This document shows positions 7,929-16,452 of a stretch of 64,000 nt of DNA, in pieces. The notes under the pieces were generated by a model that made no database searches, was not told the origin of the DNA, and saw only the letters and a program-made list of their open reading frames with translations. Source of the DNA: Actinacidiphila acididurans (GTDB taxonomy: Bacteria; Actinomycetota; Actinomycetes; Streptomycetales; Streptomycetaceae); NCBI RefSeq assembly GCF_016918855.1, contig NZ_JADKYB010000009.1:248001-312000 (forward strand). The letters run 5' to 3'. The position numbers and the translations under genes were made by a program. Each line of letters opens with the position of its first letter. Positions within the stretch are counted from its first letter, which is position 1.

Positions 7929-8043
7929 AGCAGGCGTCGGACAGCAGGCCGGCGATGCGCGGGGCGTCGTAGCCGGCATCGATCGTGATCCCCGGATCGC
8001 GTTCGGTCCCCTGGCCCGCGGCGATGAGCCGTTCGACCGACAA
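7929..8043 (-). pseudogene. IS701-type transposase remnant
   Basis: About 38 codons (MSVERLIAAGQGTERDPG, then ITIDAGYDAPRIAGLLSD) match the central part of IS701-like transposases. The phrase AGYDAPRIA-LLS recurs in the larger remnant at 46.2-47.1 kb. There is no start, no downstream domain and no visible terminal repeats. Confidence 0.6.
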
Positions 8044-8049
8044 CGCAGA

Positions 8050-8310
8050 TCATCGGCGCAGGCGGTCGCCCACCCAGCGGCTCGGGGCCGCGAGGGCGAT
8101 CGCCAGCGGGTTGAAGAAGAACGTGTGAGCGTCCAGGGGACCTCGACGGCCGCTGCGTACGGTGACGAATCCGCCGCCGGCGTGCGGAGCCGCCTTCGCC
8201 CGCGCGCGGCGCAGAGCAGCCCTGGCCAGTGGATCGCCCGCGATCAGGAGGACCGGGGAGGCCGCGATGACGGCCGCATAGGTCAGAAGGCTGTGTCGTT
8301 TGGACGCCAT
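8050..8310 (-). CDS. Small hypothetical protein
   Basis: 86 residues beginning MASKRHSLLTYAAVIAAS, with one N-terminal hydrophobic segment (LLTYAAVIAASPVLLIAG) and a basic middle (RAALRRARAKAAPH). It may be a membrane-anchored small protein. No family was recognised. It lies between an IS701 remnant and a degraded stretch (8311-8486), so it could itself be residual coding sequence. Confidence 0.4.
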   Translation of the reverse strand: MASKRHSLLTYAAVIAASPVLLIAGDPLARAALRRARAKAAPHAGGGFVTVRSGRRGPLDAHTFFFNPLAIALAAPSRWVGDRLRR

Positions 8311-8486
8311 GACCGCCCAACGTGCGGTGCCCGCACCACTGTTCCTCAAAGACGCGCCCCCGTGTCCTGGGGGACGCCTGGTGGAACGGGGGCTTTCCGG
8401 CGACGTGGCCAGCGTCCGCACCCTGGCGCGCTCGGCCTTGAACAGCGGCTTGAGCGCGGCGAGTTGCTCCTTGCCGCCGTGGGTCA

Positions 8487-9125
8487 CTACGGACTCGTCA
8501 GGACCGTGGTGAGCATGTCGGCCAACCAGCTTTCGTAAGCGTCGGCATCCCATCCGCGGTCCGCCGTGAGCAGGGTGAACAGCTGCGGCCCGGTCAGGGC
8601 CCAGCAGGCGTCCGCGAGCCGGGCGGTGTCGCTGCCGGGCCGCAGCACGCCGGCATCGGCGAGATGGCCGACGAAGGCGGTGACCCCCGTCAGCCGTTCC
8701 CGCTCACTGACCGCCAGGACTTCCGCCACTTCCCCTCCCGCTTCGGTGAGCAGGGCGAACAGCGGGGCAAGCCGTTCGTGGACGCCTCGGACGAACTGTG
8801 CGTAGAGCCGGAGCTTGGCGGGTACGTCGCCGGTCTGCCGGACCAGCTTGAGCTGGGGCCGCTCGGACATGGCCAGCGGTTCGTCGTCCCCGGCGAGAGT
8901 GGTGTCCCACAGCGCCTTGACCAGCCCGGTCTTGCCGCCGAACACCTTGTAGACCGTTTCGGGGGACACCCCCGCGCGCTCGGCGACGGCGCGAACGGTG
9001 CAGGCCCGGTAGCCCTCGGCGAAGAGCAGTTCCCGGCACGCCGCCACCATCGCGGCGCGGTTGTGCCGTGCGGCGTTCTGCCGGCGGCTGGAGTCGTAGG
9101 GCCTGCGCGGAGCATCGGGCGCCAT
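8487..9125 (-). CDS. TetR-family regulator
   Basis: 212 residues. The helix-turn-helix is CTVRAVAERAGVSPETVYKV (about residues 42-61), followed by a helical ligand domain. It is divergent from the metallo-hydrolase at 9202 across 76 bp containing the palindrome TACAGTTGACTGTA, and likely controls that gene. The ATG at 9125 follows GGGGAGGA about 5 nt upstream. Confidence 0.85.
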   Translation of the reverse strand: MAPDAPRRPYDSSRRQNAARHNRAAMVAACRELLFAEGYRACTVRAVAERAGVSPETVYKVFGGKTGLVKALWDTTLAGDDEPLAMSERPQLKLVRQTGDVPAKLRLYAQFVRGVHERLAPLFALLTEAGGEVAEVLAVSERERLTGVTAFVGHLADAGVLRPGSDTARLADACWALTGPQLFTLLTADRGWDADAYESWLADMLTTVLTSP

Positions 9126-9149
9126 GGAACGTGTCCTCCCCTAATCCAT

Positions 9150-9163
9150 TACAGTTGACTGTA
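9150..9163. promoter_or_regulatory. TetR operator overlapping a promoter
   Basis: The palindrome TACAGTTGACTGTA (6-bp arms, 2-nt centre) lies between the divergent TetR and metallo-hydrolase genes. Its core contains TTGACT, a -35-like hexamer for the rightward gene, so binding would occlude the promoter. Confidence 0.7.
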
Positions 9164-9201
9164 CCGAAAATGGATCGGCCACGGCACTGTCGGAGGAACG
9201 C

Positions 9202-9981
9202 ATGTCCCGCTCCACCCACCGTCCTCACCGCGGCATCGCTCCGGGCGTCGACCGCCTCGGTGATCACCTCGTCAACTTCTACCTGGTCGATGACCCCGAC
9301 GGACTGGTCCTCATCGACAGCGGCCTGCCCGCCCACCTCGGACAACTGCGCGACCACCTGGCCGCCTGCGGCCACACCCTCTCCGACGTCCGCGCCGTCC
9401 TGCTCACCCACGGCCACCCCGACCACACCGGCCTGGCCCACAGCCTGAAGCAATCCGGCGCCGACATCTGGGTCCACCAACGGGACGCCGACATCCTGCG
9501 CGACGGTCCGCGCAGCGCCCTGCGCCACGCCAAGCCGGAACGATCCATGCTGCCCTACCTGCTGCGGCACCCCGCCTCAGCCGCCACCCCGCTGCACCTG
9601 GCCCGCAAAGGAGCCTTCACCGCCCGCGCCGTGCCCGACGTCCGCGTCCTCACCGACCACCAACTGCTCGAAGACGTCCCGGGTACGCCGCGCGCCCTCG
9701 CCCTGCCCGGCCACACGCCCGGGAGCACCGGCTACCTGTTTCCCGAGCGCGGCCTGCTGTTCACCGGCGACGCCCTGGTCACCCACGACGGCCTCACCGG
9801 AGAAACCGGCCCTCGCCTGGTGTGCCGCGGCTTCACCCACGACGGGGACGCGGCCATGGCCGCCCTCGACCGTATCGACGAACTGCCCACCACCACACTG
9901 CTCCTGCCCGGCCACGGCGATCCGGTCACCGGCGACGCGCGGACCGCCACCGGGAAGGCGCGACAAGCCGGACTGCGCTGA
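9202..9981 (+). CDS. Metallo-beta-lactamase-fold hydrolase
   Basis: 259-residue MBL-fold enzyme. The zinc motif HGHPDH is at residues 70-75 (His70, His72, Asp74, His75). Further ligands fit GHTPGSTGY and the Asp in FTGDALVTHDG, with a last His in LPGHGDPVTG. The family hydrolyses thioesters, lactones or nucleotides; this one lacks features of a true beta-lactamase. It is probably induced through the divergent TetR protein. About 240 bp after it hold no recognisable gene. Confidence 0.85.
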   Translation: MSRSTHRPHRGIAPGVDRLGDHLVNFYLVDDPDGLVLIDSGLPAHLGQLRDHLAACGHTLSDVRAVLLTHGHPDHTGLAHSLKQSGADIWVHQRDADILRDGPRSALRHAKPERSMLPYLLRHPASAATPLHLARKGAFTARAVPDVRVLTDHQLLEDVPGTPRALALPGHTPGSTGYLFPERGLLFTGDALVTHDGLTGETGPRLVCRGFTHDGDAAMAALDRIDELPTTTLLLPGHGDPVTGDARTATGKARQAGLR

Positions 9982-10225
9982 CCAACGGCTGACCGACGCC
10001 TGCTCCCCACGCGGCGCGGGTCCGCGGGTCCGCCTCACGGTGCCGGAAGGGGGTTGCGGCCGAACGCGCAGGCGAGGGGCAGTTACGACCCAGTGAGTGA
10101 ACGCCCGCCCGGCGACCCTCTTGCTCAGGGCCATCCGGCGCTCGGCCGGTGGCCCGTGCATCTCAACGGCACCTACCTGGGAGCAGAAAAGCCTGCGACC
10201 GACTCGTCAGCCGTGACGAGTGGCC

Positions 10226-11047
10226 TCAATGGGGTTTCGGGGCCTGTGGCACGGTCGAGGGGTGCGCACGTCCGGGCGCCGGCCGGTTCGCCGTGGTGAG
10301 GCCGTGCAGGACCTCGGCCTTGATCGTGCCGGGCGTCAGGGCGACGGCTTTCGGGACGCCCGCGTTCCATTCCTGCGCGAACTCCTTCAGCCCGTTGCGG
10401 AAGGCGCGGCGGAGCACGAACCCGCCGAGCACGGCAGCGACCGCGGCCGGCAGCCGGGCCCAGCCGCGTCCCCGGGCGGTGACGGCGACCTCCGTCGTCC
10501 AGCGGCCGTGCTTCGCCTCGGTCATCCTCACCTGCAGGGCCGCCTTGACGAGCGGATGGCGCAGCTCGGCCGTCAGCGGCGCCCGGCTGCCGGGCTCCGC
10601 GGCCCACCACGCCCGCAGATCGAGCGCGCCCTTCGCCCGGCCGCGCCGGTACCGGGCCCAGGAGCCGGCCCCGCGGAAGTCCGCGGACCACCGCAGCGCC
10701 GCCGGCCCGTCAACGGACCGCAGCTCCCCTTCGCCGCGCACCCGCAGCTCAGGGGCTTTCCCGTCGTACCGCACGCGGATCGCGGAGGACCGGTCCCATG
10801 CCTTGACGTCCACGCGGTGGGTGGCCGGTACGCCGTCGGCGTCGGCGTCCTCGATCAGGTATCGGGCTCCGGCCCCGATGTGATGCCCCGCCGTGATCCG
10901 CACGCCCTGAACGCACGCGGTCCCGGCGAACAGCCGTCCGCGCTCCTCCCGCAGCTCCTCGACGGCGTCCACCACGGCCGCGAGCGCTGCCTCCAGCCAC
11001 TTCCGTGGCACGGGTTCCAGCACGACCGTATCCCGAAGCGTCACCAT
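10226..11047 (-). CDS. Hypothetical protein
   Basis: 273 residues, no family recognised. It looks soluble: alternating strand-like segments in the middle (VRITAGHHIGAGARYLIEDA, HRVDVKAWDRSSAIRVRYDG), an Ala/Val hydrophobic patch (LPAAVAAVLGGFVLRRAF) and a Pro-rich tail. The fold could be SRPBCC-like, but that is only an impression. The ATG at 11047 avoids an N-terminal stretch unlike coding sequence. It is monocistronic and convergent with nothing. Confidence 0.6.
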   Translation of the reverse strand: MVTLRDTVVLEPVPRKWLEAALAAVVDAVEELREERGRLFAGTACVQGVRITAGHHIGAGARYLIEDADADGVPATHRVDVKAWDRSSAIRVRYDGKAPELRVRGEGELRSVDGPAALRWSADFRGAGSWARYRRGRAKGALDLRAWWAAEPGSRAPLTAELRHPLVKAALQVRMTEAKHGRWTTEVAVTARGRGWARLPAAVAAVLGGFVLRRAFRNGLKEFAQEWNAGVPKAVALTPGTIKAEVLHGLTTANRPAPGRAHPSTVPQAPKPH

Positions 11048-11274
11048 CCCCGGATCGTGACAGCCCCTCCGCTCTCGCGGAAGAGCCGGCACCCCCTGGT
11101 CACGGTGCTCCGCGGCGATCCCCTGCGACCCGCAGCGCCGGCACCACTGATCGGGTTCAACGGCACGGCAGGCGAGGACGGCACGGTCGGGGTCGAGTCG
11201 TCGCCCGGATTCTCGAGCCTCGGGCGCAACCGCGGTCTTCGGGGGCCGGTGATCGTCCGATGGCGTTCGGCCTG

Positions 11275-11643
11275 TCAGGCGCGGTCGTGGAGAGTGATCC
11301 GGTAGCCGTCGGGGTCGGCGAAGGTGAATGTCCGGCCGAAGGGGCCGTCAATCGGTGCGGAGACGATGGTGTGACCGTCGGCGACGAGAGCATCGTGAAT
11401 GATTTGAACGTCTGTGGCGTGGAGCCAGATCGCGGCACCGATGCCGGGCTGCGCAACGGATGCGAGATCGGTGCCGGGAACGACGTCGCGGAGCGCGAAA
11501 GCGATCGGCTTCGTCTCGAAGACGACGGCGTGCGGAGGTCCGGTCGGCGAGCGGACGAGGCCGAGGTACTGCTCGTAAAACGCCTGCGAAGCGTCGAGGT
11601 CGCGCGCTTGGAGCGAGATGAAGTCGGGGCCGGTGGCGGGCAT
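11275..11643 (-). CDS. VOC (glyoxalase-fold) protein
   Basis: 122-residue VOC protein: DFISLQARDLDASQAFYEQY opens the fold and FTFADPDGYRITLHDRA closes it. In many MarR-linked examples this family senses or detoxifies small electrophiles. The start at 11643 has AAGGAAGGAA about 7 nt upstream; the ATG at 11664 lies inside an operator and was rejected. It is divergent from the MarR gene across two palindromes and so probably under MarR control. Confidence 0.85.
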   Translation of the reverse strand: MPATGPDFISLQARDLDASQAFYEQYLGLVRSPTGPPHAVVFETKPIAFALRDVVPGTDLASVAQPGIGAAIWLHATDVQIIHDALVADGHTIVSAPIDGPFGRTFTFADPDGYRITLHDRA

Positions 11644-11663
11644 GACGATATTCCTTCCTTGCA

Positions 11664-11708
11664 TGTCAGTTTTCTGACACAGGCCAATCTATGTCAGAAT
11701 GCTGACAT
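11664..11708. promoter_or_regulatory. Pair of MarR operators
   Basis: Two like palindromes: TGTCAG-N4-CTGACA at 11664-11679 and ATGTCAG-N4-CTGACAT at 11691-11708, 28 bp apart centre to centre. The second covers the MarR start codon. They lie between the divergent VOC and MarR genes. Confidence 0.8.
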
Positions 11709-12165
11709 GAGTCAAGACGGTGCCGGCGTCGACCTGAGGACGTCACTGGGATACCTGCTGAAAGAGGCGTCGAGCGCCCTGCGCGCAGCCATGGAGGAGG
11801 TGCTGCGGCCGCTCGGGATGAGCGTGACGCACTACTCCTGCCTCGAGCTGCTGGCTCAACGACCGGGCTTGTCGAACTCCGAGCTCGCGCGGGGCGCGTT
11901 CGTGACCCGGCAGACGATGAACGTGCTGCTCCAGACCCTGGAACGAGACGGCTACGTGACCAGGCCCGCGGAGGCACCGGTTGGAAAGGTTCTTCCCACG
12001 CGGCTCACGCCTCGCGGACGACGGAGCCTTGAGAAGGCGACCGTAGCGGTCCGGTCCGTCGAGGTCAGAATGCTGGCCGGCATGACCGAGACCGAGCAGT
12101 CGGACGCGTTCCGGATCCTGCAGAGCATGATCCATTCCCTGCGCGACGGCAACGACGGCGCATAG
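11707..12165 (+). CDS. MarR-family regulator
   Basis: 152 residues with a winged helix: LSNSELARGAFVTRQTMNVL is the helix-turn-helix and LERDGYVTRPAEAPVGK, then VLPTRLTPRG, the wing. No conserved oxidation-sensing Cys pair is present; Cys39 lies in HYSCLELL. Its ATG sits inside the second operator palindrome, indicating autorepression and joint control of the divergent VOC gene. Confidence 0.88.
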   Translation: MSQDGAGVDLRTSLGYLLKEASSALRAAMEEVLRPLGMSVTHYSCLELLAQRPGLSNSELARGAFVTRQTMNVLLQTLERDGYVTRPAEAPVGKVLPTRLTPRGRRSLEKATVAVRSVEVRMLAGMTETEQSDAFRILQSMIHSLRDGNDGA

Positions 12166-12250
12166 CCCGTTCCCCATGGACGCCACCACGCAGGTCGCCC
12201 GCATCGCCGGGGCCGCGCGGGTCGGGCGACGTGGGCGCGTGCCCGCGTTT

Positions 12251-12264
12251 TGGGAGCGCTTCCG
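12251..12264. promoter_or_regulatory. CebR-type box, imperfect
   Basis: TGGGAGCGCTTCCG matches 12 of the 14 positions of the cellobiose-repressor operator TGGGAGCGCTCCCA found upstream of Streptomyces cellulase genes. It lies 170 bp before the cellulase start. Confidence 0.6.
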
Positions 12265-12336
12265 CAAGTGGAAATGGATGCCGCACAGGGATTTCGCACC
12301 TCCCTCATGCTGGTTACGCTTGAGCCCGGCTGTGCG

Positions 12337-12350
12337 TGGGAGCGCTCCCA
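12337..12350. promoter_or_regulatory. CebR box upstream of the cellulase
   Basis: Perfect 14-bp operator TGGGAGCGCTCCCA, 70 bp before the GTG start. In Streptomyces this sequence is bound by the LacI-type repressor CebR and released by cello-oligosaccharides, so cellulose-dependent induction is expected. Confidence 0.85.
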
Positions 12351-12420
12351 TAAATACCCGCCGCAGCCGGCCTTCACCCTCAGAGGGCCCTCTCCCCCCA
12401 CGAGAGCACGGAGGACGACT

Positions 12421-13956
12421 GTGACACCCCCCATCCGCACCCCGCGCCCCGAAGCGGCGGCTGCGGCCCCCGCGCACAGGCCGCGACTGCGCACGGCCCT
12501 GGCGATCGGCCTGGCCGCCGGCCTCGCGGCCGCCGGCCTCGTGCTGGGCACCGAGAACACCGCGGGCGCCGCGCCGCAGGGCAGCCTCCCCGCCGGCACC
12601 CAGTTCTACAAGGACCCCAACTCCCAGGTCGTCCGCTGGGTCGCCGCCAATCCCGGCGACTCCCGCCAGCCGGTCATCTCCCGGCGGATCGCCTCCCAGC
12701 CGCAGGGGATCTGGTTCGCCAACTACAGCCCCTCCACCATCACCAACGACGTCAGGGCGGTCACCACGGCCGCGGCCTCCGCCGGACAGGTGCCGGTGCT
12801 GGCCGTGTACGAGATCCCCAACCGTGACTGCGGCGGCGCCTCCGCCGGTGGCGCGCCGGACCTGGCTTCGTACGACGCCTGGGTGCGCAACTTCGCCGCA
12901 GGGCTCGGCAGCGGGCAGTCGGTCATCATCCTGGAGCCGGACTCCGTCTCCCTGACCACCTGCCTGTCCGCGCAGCAGCAGAGCGACCGGTTCGCCTCGC
13001 TCTCCCGGGCGGGCGCCGCCATCCACGCCGCCGCGCCCAACGCCAAGGTCTACATGGACGGCGGCCACTCGGCCTGGAACAGCGCCTCGGAGCAGGCCAC
13101 CCGGCTGCGCAACGCCGGCATCCTGACCAACGCCGACGGCTTCTTCACCAACGTCTCCAACTTCAACACCACGGCGAACGAGGTCAACTACGCCAAGAAC
13201 GTGCTGGCAGCGCTGGGCAACCCGGCCAACCTGCACGCCGTGGTGGACACCAGCCGCAACGGCAACGGCCCGGCCGGCGGCGGGGCGTGGTGCGATCCCT
13301 CCGGCCGGGCGATCGGCACCTATCCCACGTCCAACACCGGGGACCCGGCGATCGACGCCTTCTTGTGGGTGAAGCCGCCGGGCGAGGCGGACGGCTGCGC
13401 CGGCACCGCGGGCACCTTCATACCGGACGTGGCCTACCAGCTGGCCTCCGCCGGAGCGTCGGACCCGACGACCGGTGGAACCACCACGGGTGGAACCACG
13501 ACCGGCGGAAGCACGACCGGTGGAAGCACCACGGGTGGGACCACGACGGGCGGGACCACCACGGGTGGAACCACGACAACCGGGGGCACGACCACGGGCG
13601 GTACGACCACGGGCGGCACGACCGGCGGCACCGGCACCCCCGGCTGCAAGGTGACCTTCACCCCGCAGACCTGGACCGGCGGCTTCACCGCCAACGTCAC
13701 GGTGGCCAACACCGGTTCGACCGCGGTCAACAGCTGGAAGCTGGGCTTCACCCTGCCTTCCGGCCAGACGGTCACCAGCGCCTGGAACGCGACGGTCACC
13801 CCGAGCTCGGGCGCGGTCACCGCCTCCGGCCTCTCGTACAACGCCCAGATCCCGGCCGGCGGCTCCCAGTCCTTCGGCTTCCAGGGCACCTTCTCGGGCA
13901 GCTACGCCCAGCCCGCCGCGTTCACCCTCAACGGCGCCACCTGCACCGTGTCCTGA
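12421..13956 (+). CDS. Secreted GH6 endoglucanase with CBM2 (cellulase)
   Basis: 511-residue secreted cellulase cleaving beta-1,4-glucan. Order: signal peptide (hydrophobic LRTALAIGLAAGLAAAGLVL, ending near AGAA), a GH6 catalytic domain of about 290 residues, a TTGG/STGG repeat linker (about residues 347-405), and a C-terminal CBM2 starting at CKVTFTPQTWTGGF. Both GH6 signatures are present: VYEIPNRDCG and VIILEPDSV, plus MDGGHSAW. The GTG at 12421 has GGAGGA upstream. A perfect CebR box precedes it and a terminator follows. It looks intact; the open cleft expected of an endo-enzyme is inferred from length. Confidence 0.93.
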   Translation: MTPPIRTPRPEAAAAAPAHRPRLRTALAIGLAAGLAAAGLVLGTENTAGAAPQGSLPAGTQFYKDPNSQVVRWVAANPGDSRQPVISRRIASQPQGIWFANYSPSTITNDVRAVTTAAASAGQVPVLAVYEIPNRDCGGASAGGAPDLASYDAWVRNFAAGLGSGQSVIILEPDSVSLTTCLSAQQQSDRFASLSRAGAAIHAAAPNAKVYMDGGHSAWNSASEQATRLRNAGILTNADGFFTNVSNFNTTANEVNYAKNVLAALGNPANLHAVVDTSRNGNGPAGGGAWCDPSGRAIGTYPTSNTGDPAIDAFLWVKPPGEADGCAGTAGTFIPDVAYQLASAGASDPTTGGTTTGGTTTGGSTTGGSTTGGTTTGGTTTGGTTTTGGTTTGGTTTGGTTGGTGTPGCKVTFTPQTWTGGFTANVTVANTGSTAVNSWKLGFTLPSGQTVTSAWNATVTPSSGAVTASGLSYNAQIPAGGSQSFGFQGTFSGSYAQPAAFTLNGATCTVS

Positions 13957-13985
13957 CCCACCCCCCGCACCATCCGTACAGCCAC

Positions 13986-14020
13986 GGCGGCCGCCCCGGA
14001 CACCATCCGGGGCGGCCGCC
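13986..14020 (+). terminator. Terminator of the cellulase gene
   Basis: Perfect 15-bp G/C stem (GGCGGCCGCCCCGGA and complement) with a 5-nt loop CACCA, 30 bp after the stop codon. Confidence 0.85.
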
Positions 14021-14129
14021 GCCGCGCAACCGATCAGGTCGGCCGCGCAGTCCTCGGCGGCCTCGATGGCCGCGCGGCCTGGACGCGTGACCTCGTGTAC
14101 TGCGCTGGCGTGGAGAGCGAAGCGGTGAT

Positions 14130-14735
14130 TCAAAAGCAGCGTTCCACAAGGTCCTGCCATGCCTGCCCGATCCGTGCCGCGACGCCCTCGGGGGTGCTGG
14201 CGAGTTCGTCGGACGACAGATAGAGCAGGACCGGGCCGTCGAGAGCGCCCGCCAGTTGGACGACGAGCATGCCCAGGTCGGCACCGCCGAGGTCCAACTG
14301 TCCCAGCAGCATGCGGATGTGGACGTGCGACATCGGTGTCCGGGGGCCGGTGGGCACCGGCTGGCTGCCGTCGAGAGCGGCGCGGGCCATGTCCCGGCGC
14401 TCGATCAGGAAGACGGCGCGCGCCCAGCCGTACGCGATCAGGCGGTCCACAGGCGGGGCGCCGGGACCCAGCGGAGGCGGCCCGGAGAGCACCTGCTGCT
14501 GGAAGACCTGCTCGTCGTCGTCCAGCAGGGCCCGGAAGATGCCGGCCCGTGTGCCGAACCGCCGGAAGACGGTGCCCTTGCCCAGGCCCGCCCGCTCTGC
14601 CAGCGCATCCATGGTCAGCCGGTCGGCGCCCTGCTCGGCCAGCATCTGACGGGCCGTGGCCAACAGGTGCAGCCGGTTACGGGCGGCGTCCGCCCGTTCG
14701 GCCGGTGCCGCTCCCCACGCCGCATCCTGGCCCAC
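14130..14735 (-). CDS. TetR-family regulator
   Basis: 201 residues; the helix-turn-helix is [20 protein letters not shown]. The C-terminal part matches the SbtR-like class often seen near flavin reductases. It is divergent from the Ddn-like reductase with GTAAA-N5-TTTAC between them. Confidence 0.85.
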   Translation of the reverse strand: MGQDAAWGAAPAERADAARNRLHLLATARQMLAEQGADRLTMDALAERAGLGKGTVFRRFGTRAGIFRALLDDDEQVFQQQVLSGPPPLGPGAPPVDRLIAYGWARAVFLIERRDMARAALDGSQPVPTGPRTPMSHVHIRMLLGQLDLGGADLGMLVVQLAGALDGPVLLYLSSDELASTPEGVAARIGQAWQDLVERCF

Positions 14736-14764
14736 GAGGGCACTCTACCCGAGCTACAATCGGG

Positions 14765-14779
14765 GTAAAGTCCGTTTAC
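14765..14779. promoter_or_regulatory. Candidate TetR operator
   Basis: The short palindrome GTAAA-GTCCG-TTTAC lies in the 112-bp gap between the divergent TetR and reductase genes. It is the only clear dyad there. Confidence 0.5.
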
Positions 14780-14847
14780 GGAGGGCGCACCCGGTGCCGC
14801 AACGAGCGCCGGGCCAGGCCCCGATGATGGGAATGGATGGTGCGCAC

Positions 14848-15291
14848 ATGCCACTCACCGGTGAGTACGAGCCGAGCGCAGTCGACTTCGCCCGTGACCA
14901 GGTCGAGCTCTTCGAGCGCACCGGCGGGGCCGAAGGCAACCTCAACCACGCCGGCAAGCCGGTGATCGTGCTGACGATGCTGGGCGCCAAGAGCGGGAAA
15001 CTTCGCAAGACGCCGCTGATGCGCGTGGAGCACGACGGCGAGTACGCCCTCGTCGCGTCACTGGGAGGGGCACCCAAGAACCCCGTCTGGTACTACAACC
15101 TCACCGCCAACCCGCACGTCGAACTCCAGGACGGCCCGGTAAAGAAGGACTACCGGGCTCGTGAGGTGCACGGCGAGGAATACGACGTGTGGTACGAACG
15201 GTCTGTCGCGGCGTGGCCGGACTACGCCGAGTACCAGAAGAAGACCACAAGGAAGATGCCGGTCTTCGTGCTCACGCCCCTCGATGCCTGA
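14848..15291 (+). CDS. Ddn-like deazaflavin (F420)-dependent nitroreductase/quinone reductase
   Basis: 147 residues of the DUF385/Ddn family, which uses reduced F420 to reduce quinones or nitro compounds. Landmarks: [20 protein letters not shown] near the N-terminus, [20 protein letters not shown] and NPHVELQDG in the core, then a Trp/Tyr-rich helix ([13 protein letters not shown]) and FVLTPLD at the end. Start choice is uncertain: four in-frame ATGs lie between 14824 and 14848. I used the last, where homologous sequences begin ([10 protein letters not shown]). Probably regulated by the divergent TetR. Confidence 0.85.
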   Translation: MPLTGEYEPSAVDFARDQVELFERTGGAEGNLNHAGKPVIVLTMLGAKSGKLRKTPLMRVEHDGEYALVASLGGAPKNPVWYYNLTANPHVELQDGPVKKDYRAREVHGEEYDVWYERSVAAWPDYAEYQKKTTRKMPVFVLTPLDA

Positions 15292-15341
15292 GCGCAGGTG
15301 CGCGGCCGGCGAAGTGATGTGGCACGCGCGTGGCGGTCGGA

Positions 15342-16352
15342 TCATGCCCGCGCGCGGTCCCGCACAATGATCTTTCCGGTGTTCCTGCCGTGCAGCATGC
15401 CCAGGAACGCGTCCACGATGCTCTCGAATCCGTCCACCACCGTCTGGTCCAGCGCGAGCCGGCCGCTCTGCAGATGGGGGACCGCGAAGTCGTACAACTC
15501 GTCCTGCAGGTCGCGGTAGTTGCTGACCAGGAAGCCCTCCATGCGCAGGCTCTTCTCCACGACGTCCGAATAGTTGACGTGCGGCGGGGGCGCGTCCGGG
15601 GTGTTGTAGCGGCTGATGGTGCCGACCCGGACGATGCGCCCGAACTCGCGCAGCGCGCCCACCGCGGCGGCCAGGTGCTCGCCGCCGACATTGTCGACGA
15701 AGACGTCGATGCCGTCCGGCGCGGCCTTGGCGAGCAGTTGAGCGACAGGGCCGTCGTGGTAGTCGAACGCCGCGTCGTAGCCCACCTCCCGGGTCAGGTG
15801 ATCGACCTTGGCCGCCGAGCCCGCGCTGCCCACGAGCCGGCCGGCGCCCAGCAACCGGGCGAACCGGCCGGTGGCCGTGCCGACGCCGCCGGCCGCGGCG
15901 CAGACGAAGAGGTCCTCGCCCTCCCGGAGCCGGGCGATGCGGGTGAGGCCCACGTAGGCGGTCAGTCCGGTGCCGCCCAGGACGCTCAGGTAGGCCGTCA
16001 GCGGGACCCCGTCGAAGCGGGGGAGTTCACGGATCTCCTCGGGCCGGACCACGCAGTGCGTGCGCCAGCCCTGCCGGTGGAAGACGATCTCGCCCTCGGC
16101 CAGATCCGGCGTCCGCGAGGCGACGACGCGCCCGAGAGTCCGGCCTTCGAGCGGCGTGTGGAGCGTGAAGCCGCCGGGCACGTCGTCCATCATCTCGCGG
16201 TGGTACGGGTCGACGGACCAGTAGAGGTTCTCCACGAGCGCGGTGCCGACCGCGGGATCGGGAATCGCGGACTCGACGAAGGCGAAATCCTCGGCGGTGG
16301 GGAAGCCGTGGGGGCGGGCGGTCTGCTGGACGGCGATCGCGCTGTCGGTCAT
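15342..16352 (-). CDS. NADP-dependent MDR-family enone/alkenal reductase
   Basis: 336-residue medium-chain reductase of the leukotriene B4 dehydrogenase/curcumin reductase type. LYWSVDPYHREMMDD is the typical N-terminal motif, VCAAAGGVGTATGRFARLLG the nucleotide loop, and NVGGEHLAAAVGALREFGRI the conserved segment after the Rossmann core. It reduces the C=C bond of enones or alkenals with NADPH and needs no zinc. It is divergent from a LysR gene with a T-N11-A-like dyad between them. Confidence 0.88.
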   Translation of the reverse strand: MTDSAIAVQQTARPHGFPTAEDFAFVESAIPDPAVGTALVENLYWSVDPYHREMMDDVPGGFTLHTPLEGRTLGRVVASRTPDLAEGEIVFHRQGWRTHCVVRPEEIRELPRFDGVPLTAYLSVLGGTGLTAYVGLTRIARLREGEDLFVCAAAGGVGTATGRFARLLGAGRLVGSAGSAAKVDHLTREVGYDAAFDYHDGPVAQLLAKAAPDGIDVFVDNVGGEHLAAAVGALREFGRIVRVGTISRYNTPDAPPPHVNYSDVVEKSLRMEGFLVSNYRDLQDELYDFAVPHLQSGRLALDQTVVDGFESIVDAFLGMLHGRNTGKIIVRDRARA

Positions 16353-16418
16353 GGCGGGACCGTAGGACGGGAATGGAGCCCTCGGGCAGGCGGTTGGGCT
16401 CATGCGATGCCCCGTTCC

Positions 16419-16433
16419 ATGAGCAGTTCTCAT
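16419..16433. promoter_or_regulatory. LysR-type dyad
   Basis: ATGAG-N5-CTCAT, consistent with the T-N11-A layout bound by LysR regulators. It lies 20 bp before the LysR start and 67 bp before the divergent reductase. Confidence 0.6.
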
Positions 16434-16452
16434 ACCCTGAGGTGAGCGCCCC

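Noticed and set aside
8311-8486. Minus-strand stretch reading GGKEQLAALKPLFKAERARV
   Set aside because: Looks like a short coding fragment but no family was recognised and no start is visible.
13468-13635. Tandem repeat of about 15 bp units
   Set aside because: It encodes the TTGG/STGG linker of the cellulase, a normal feature, not a CRISPR or satellite.
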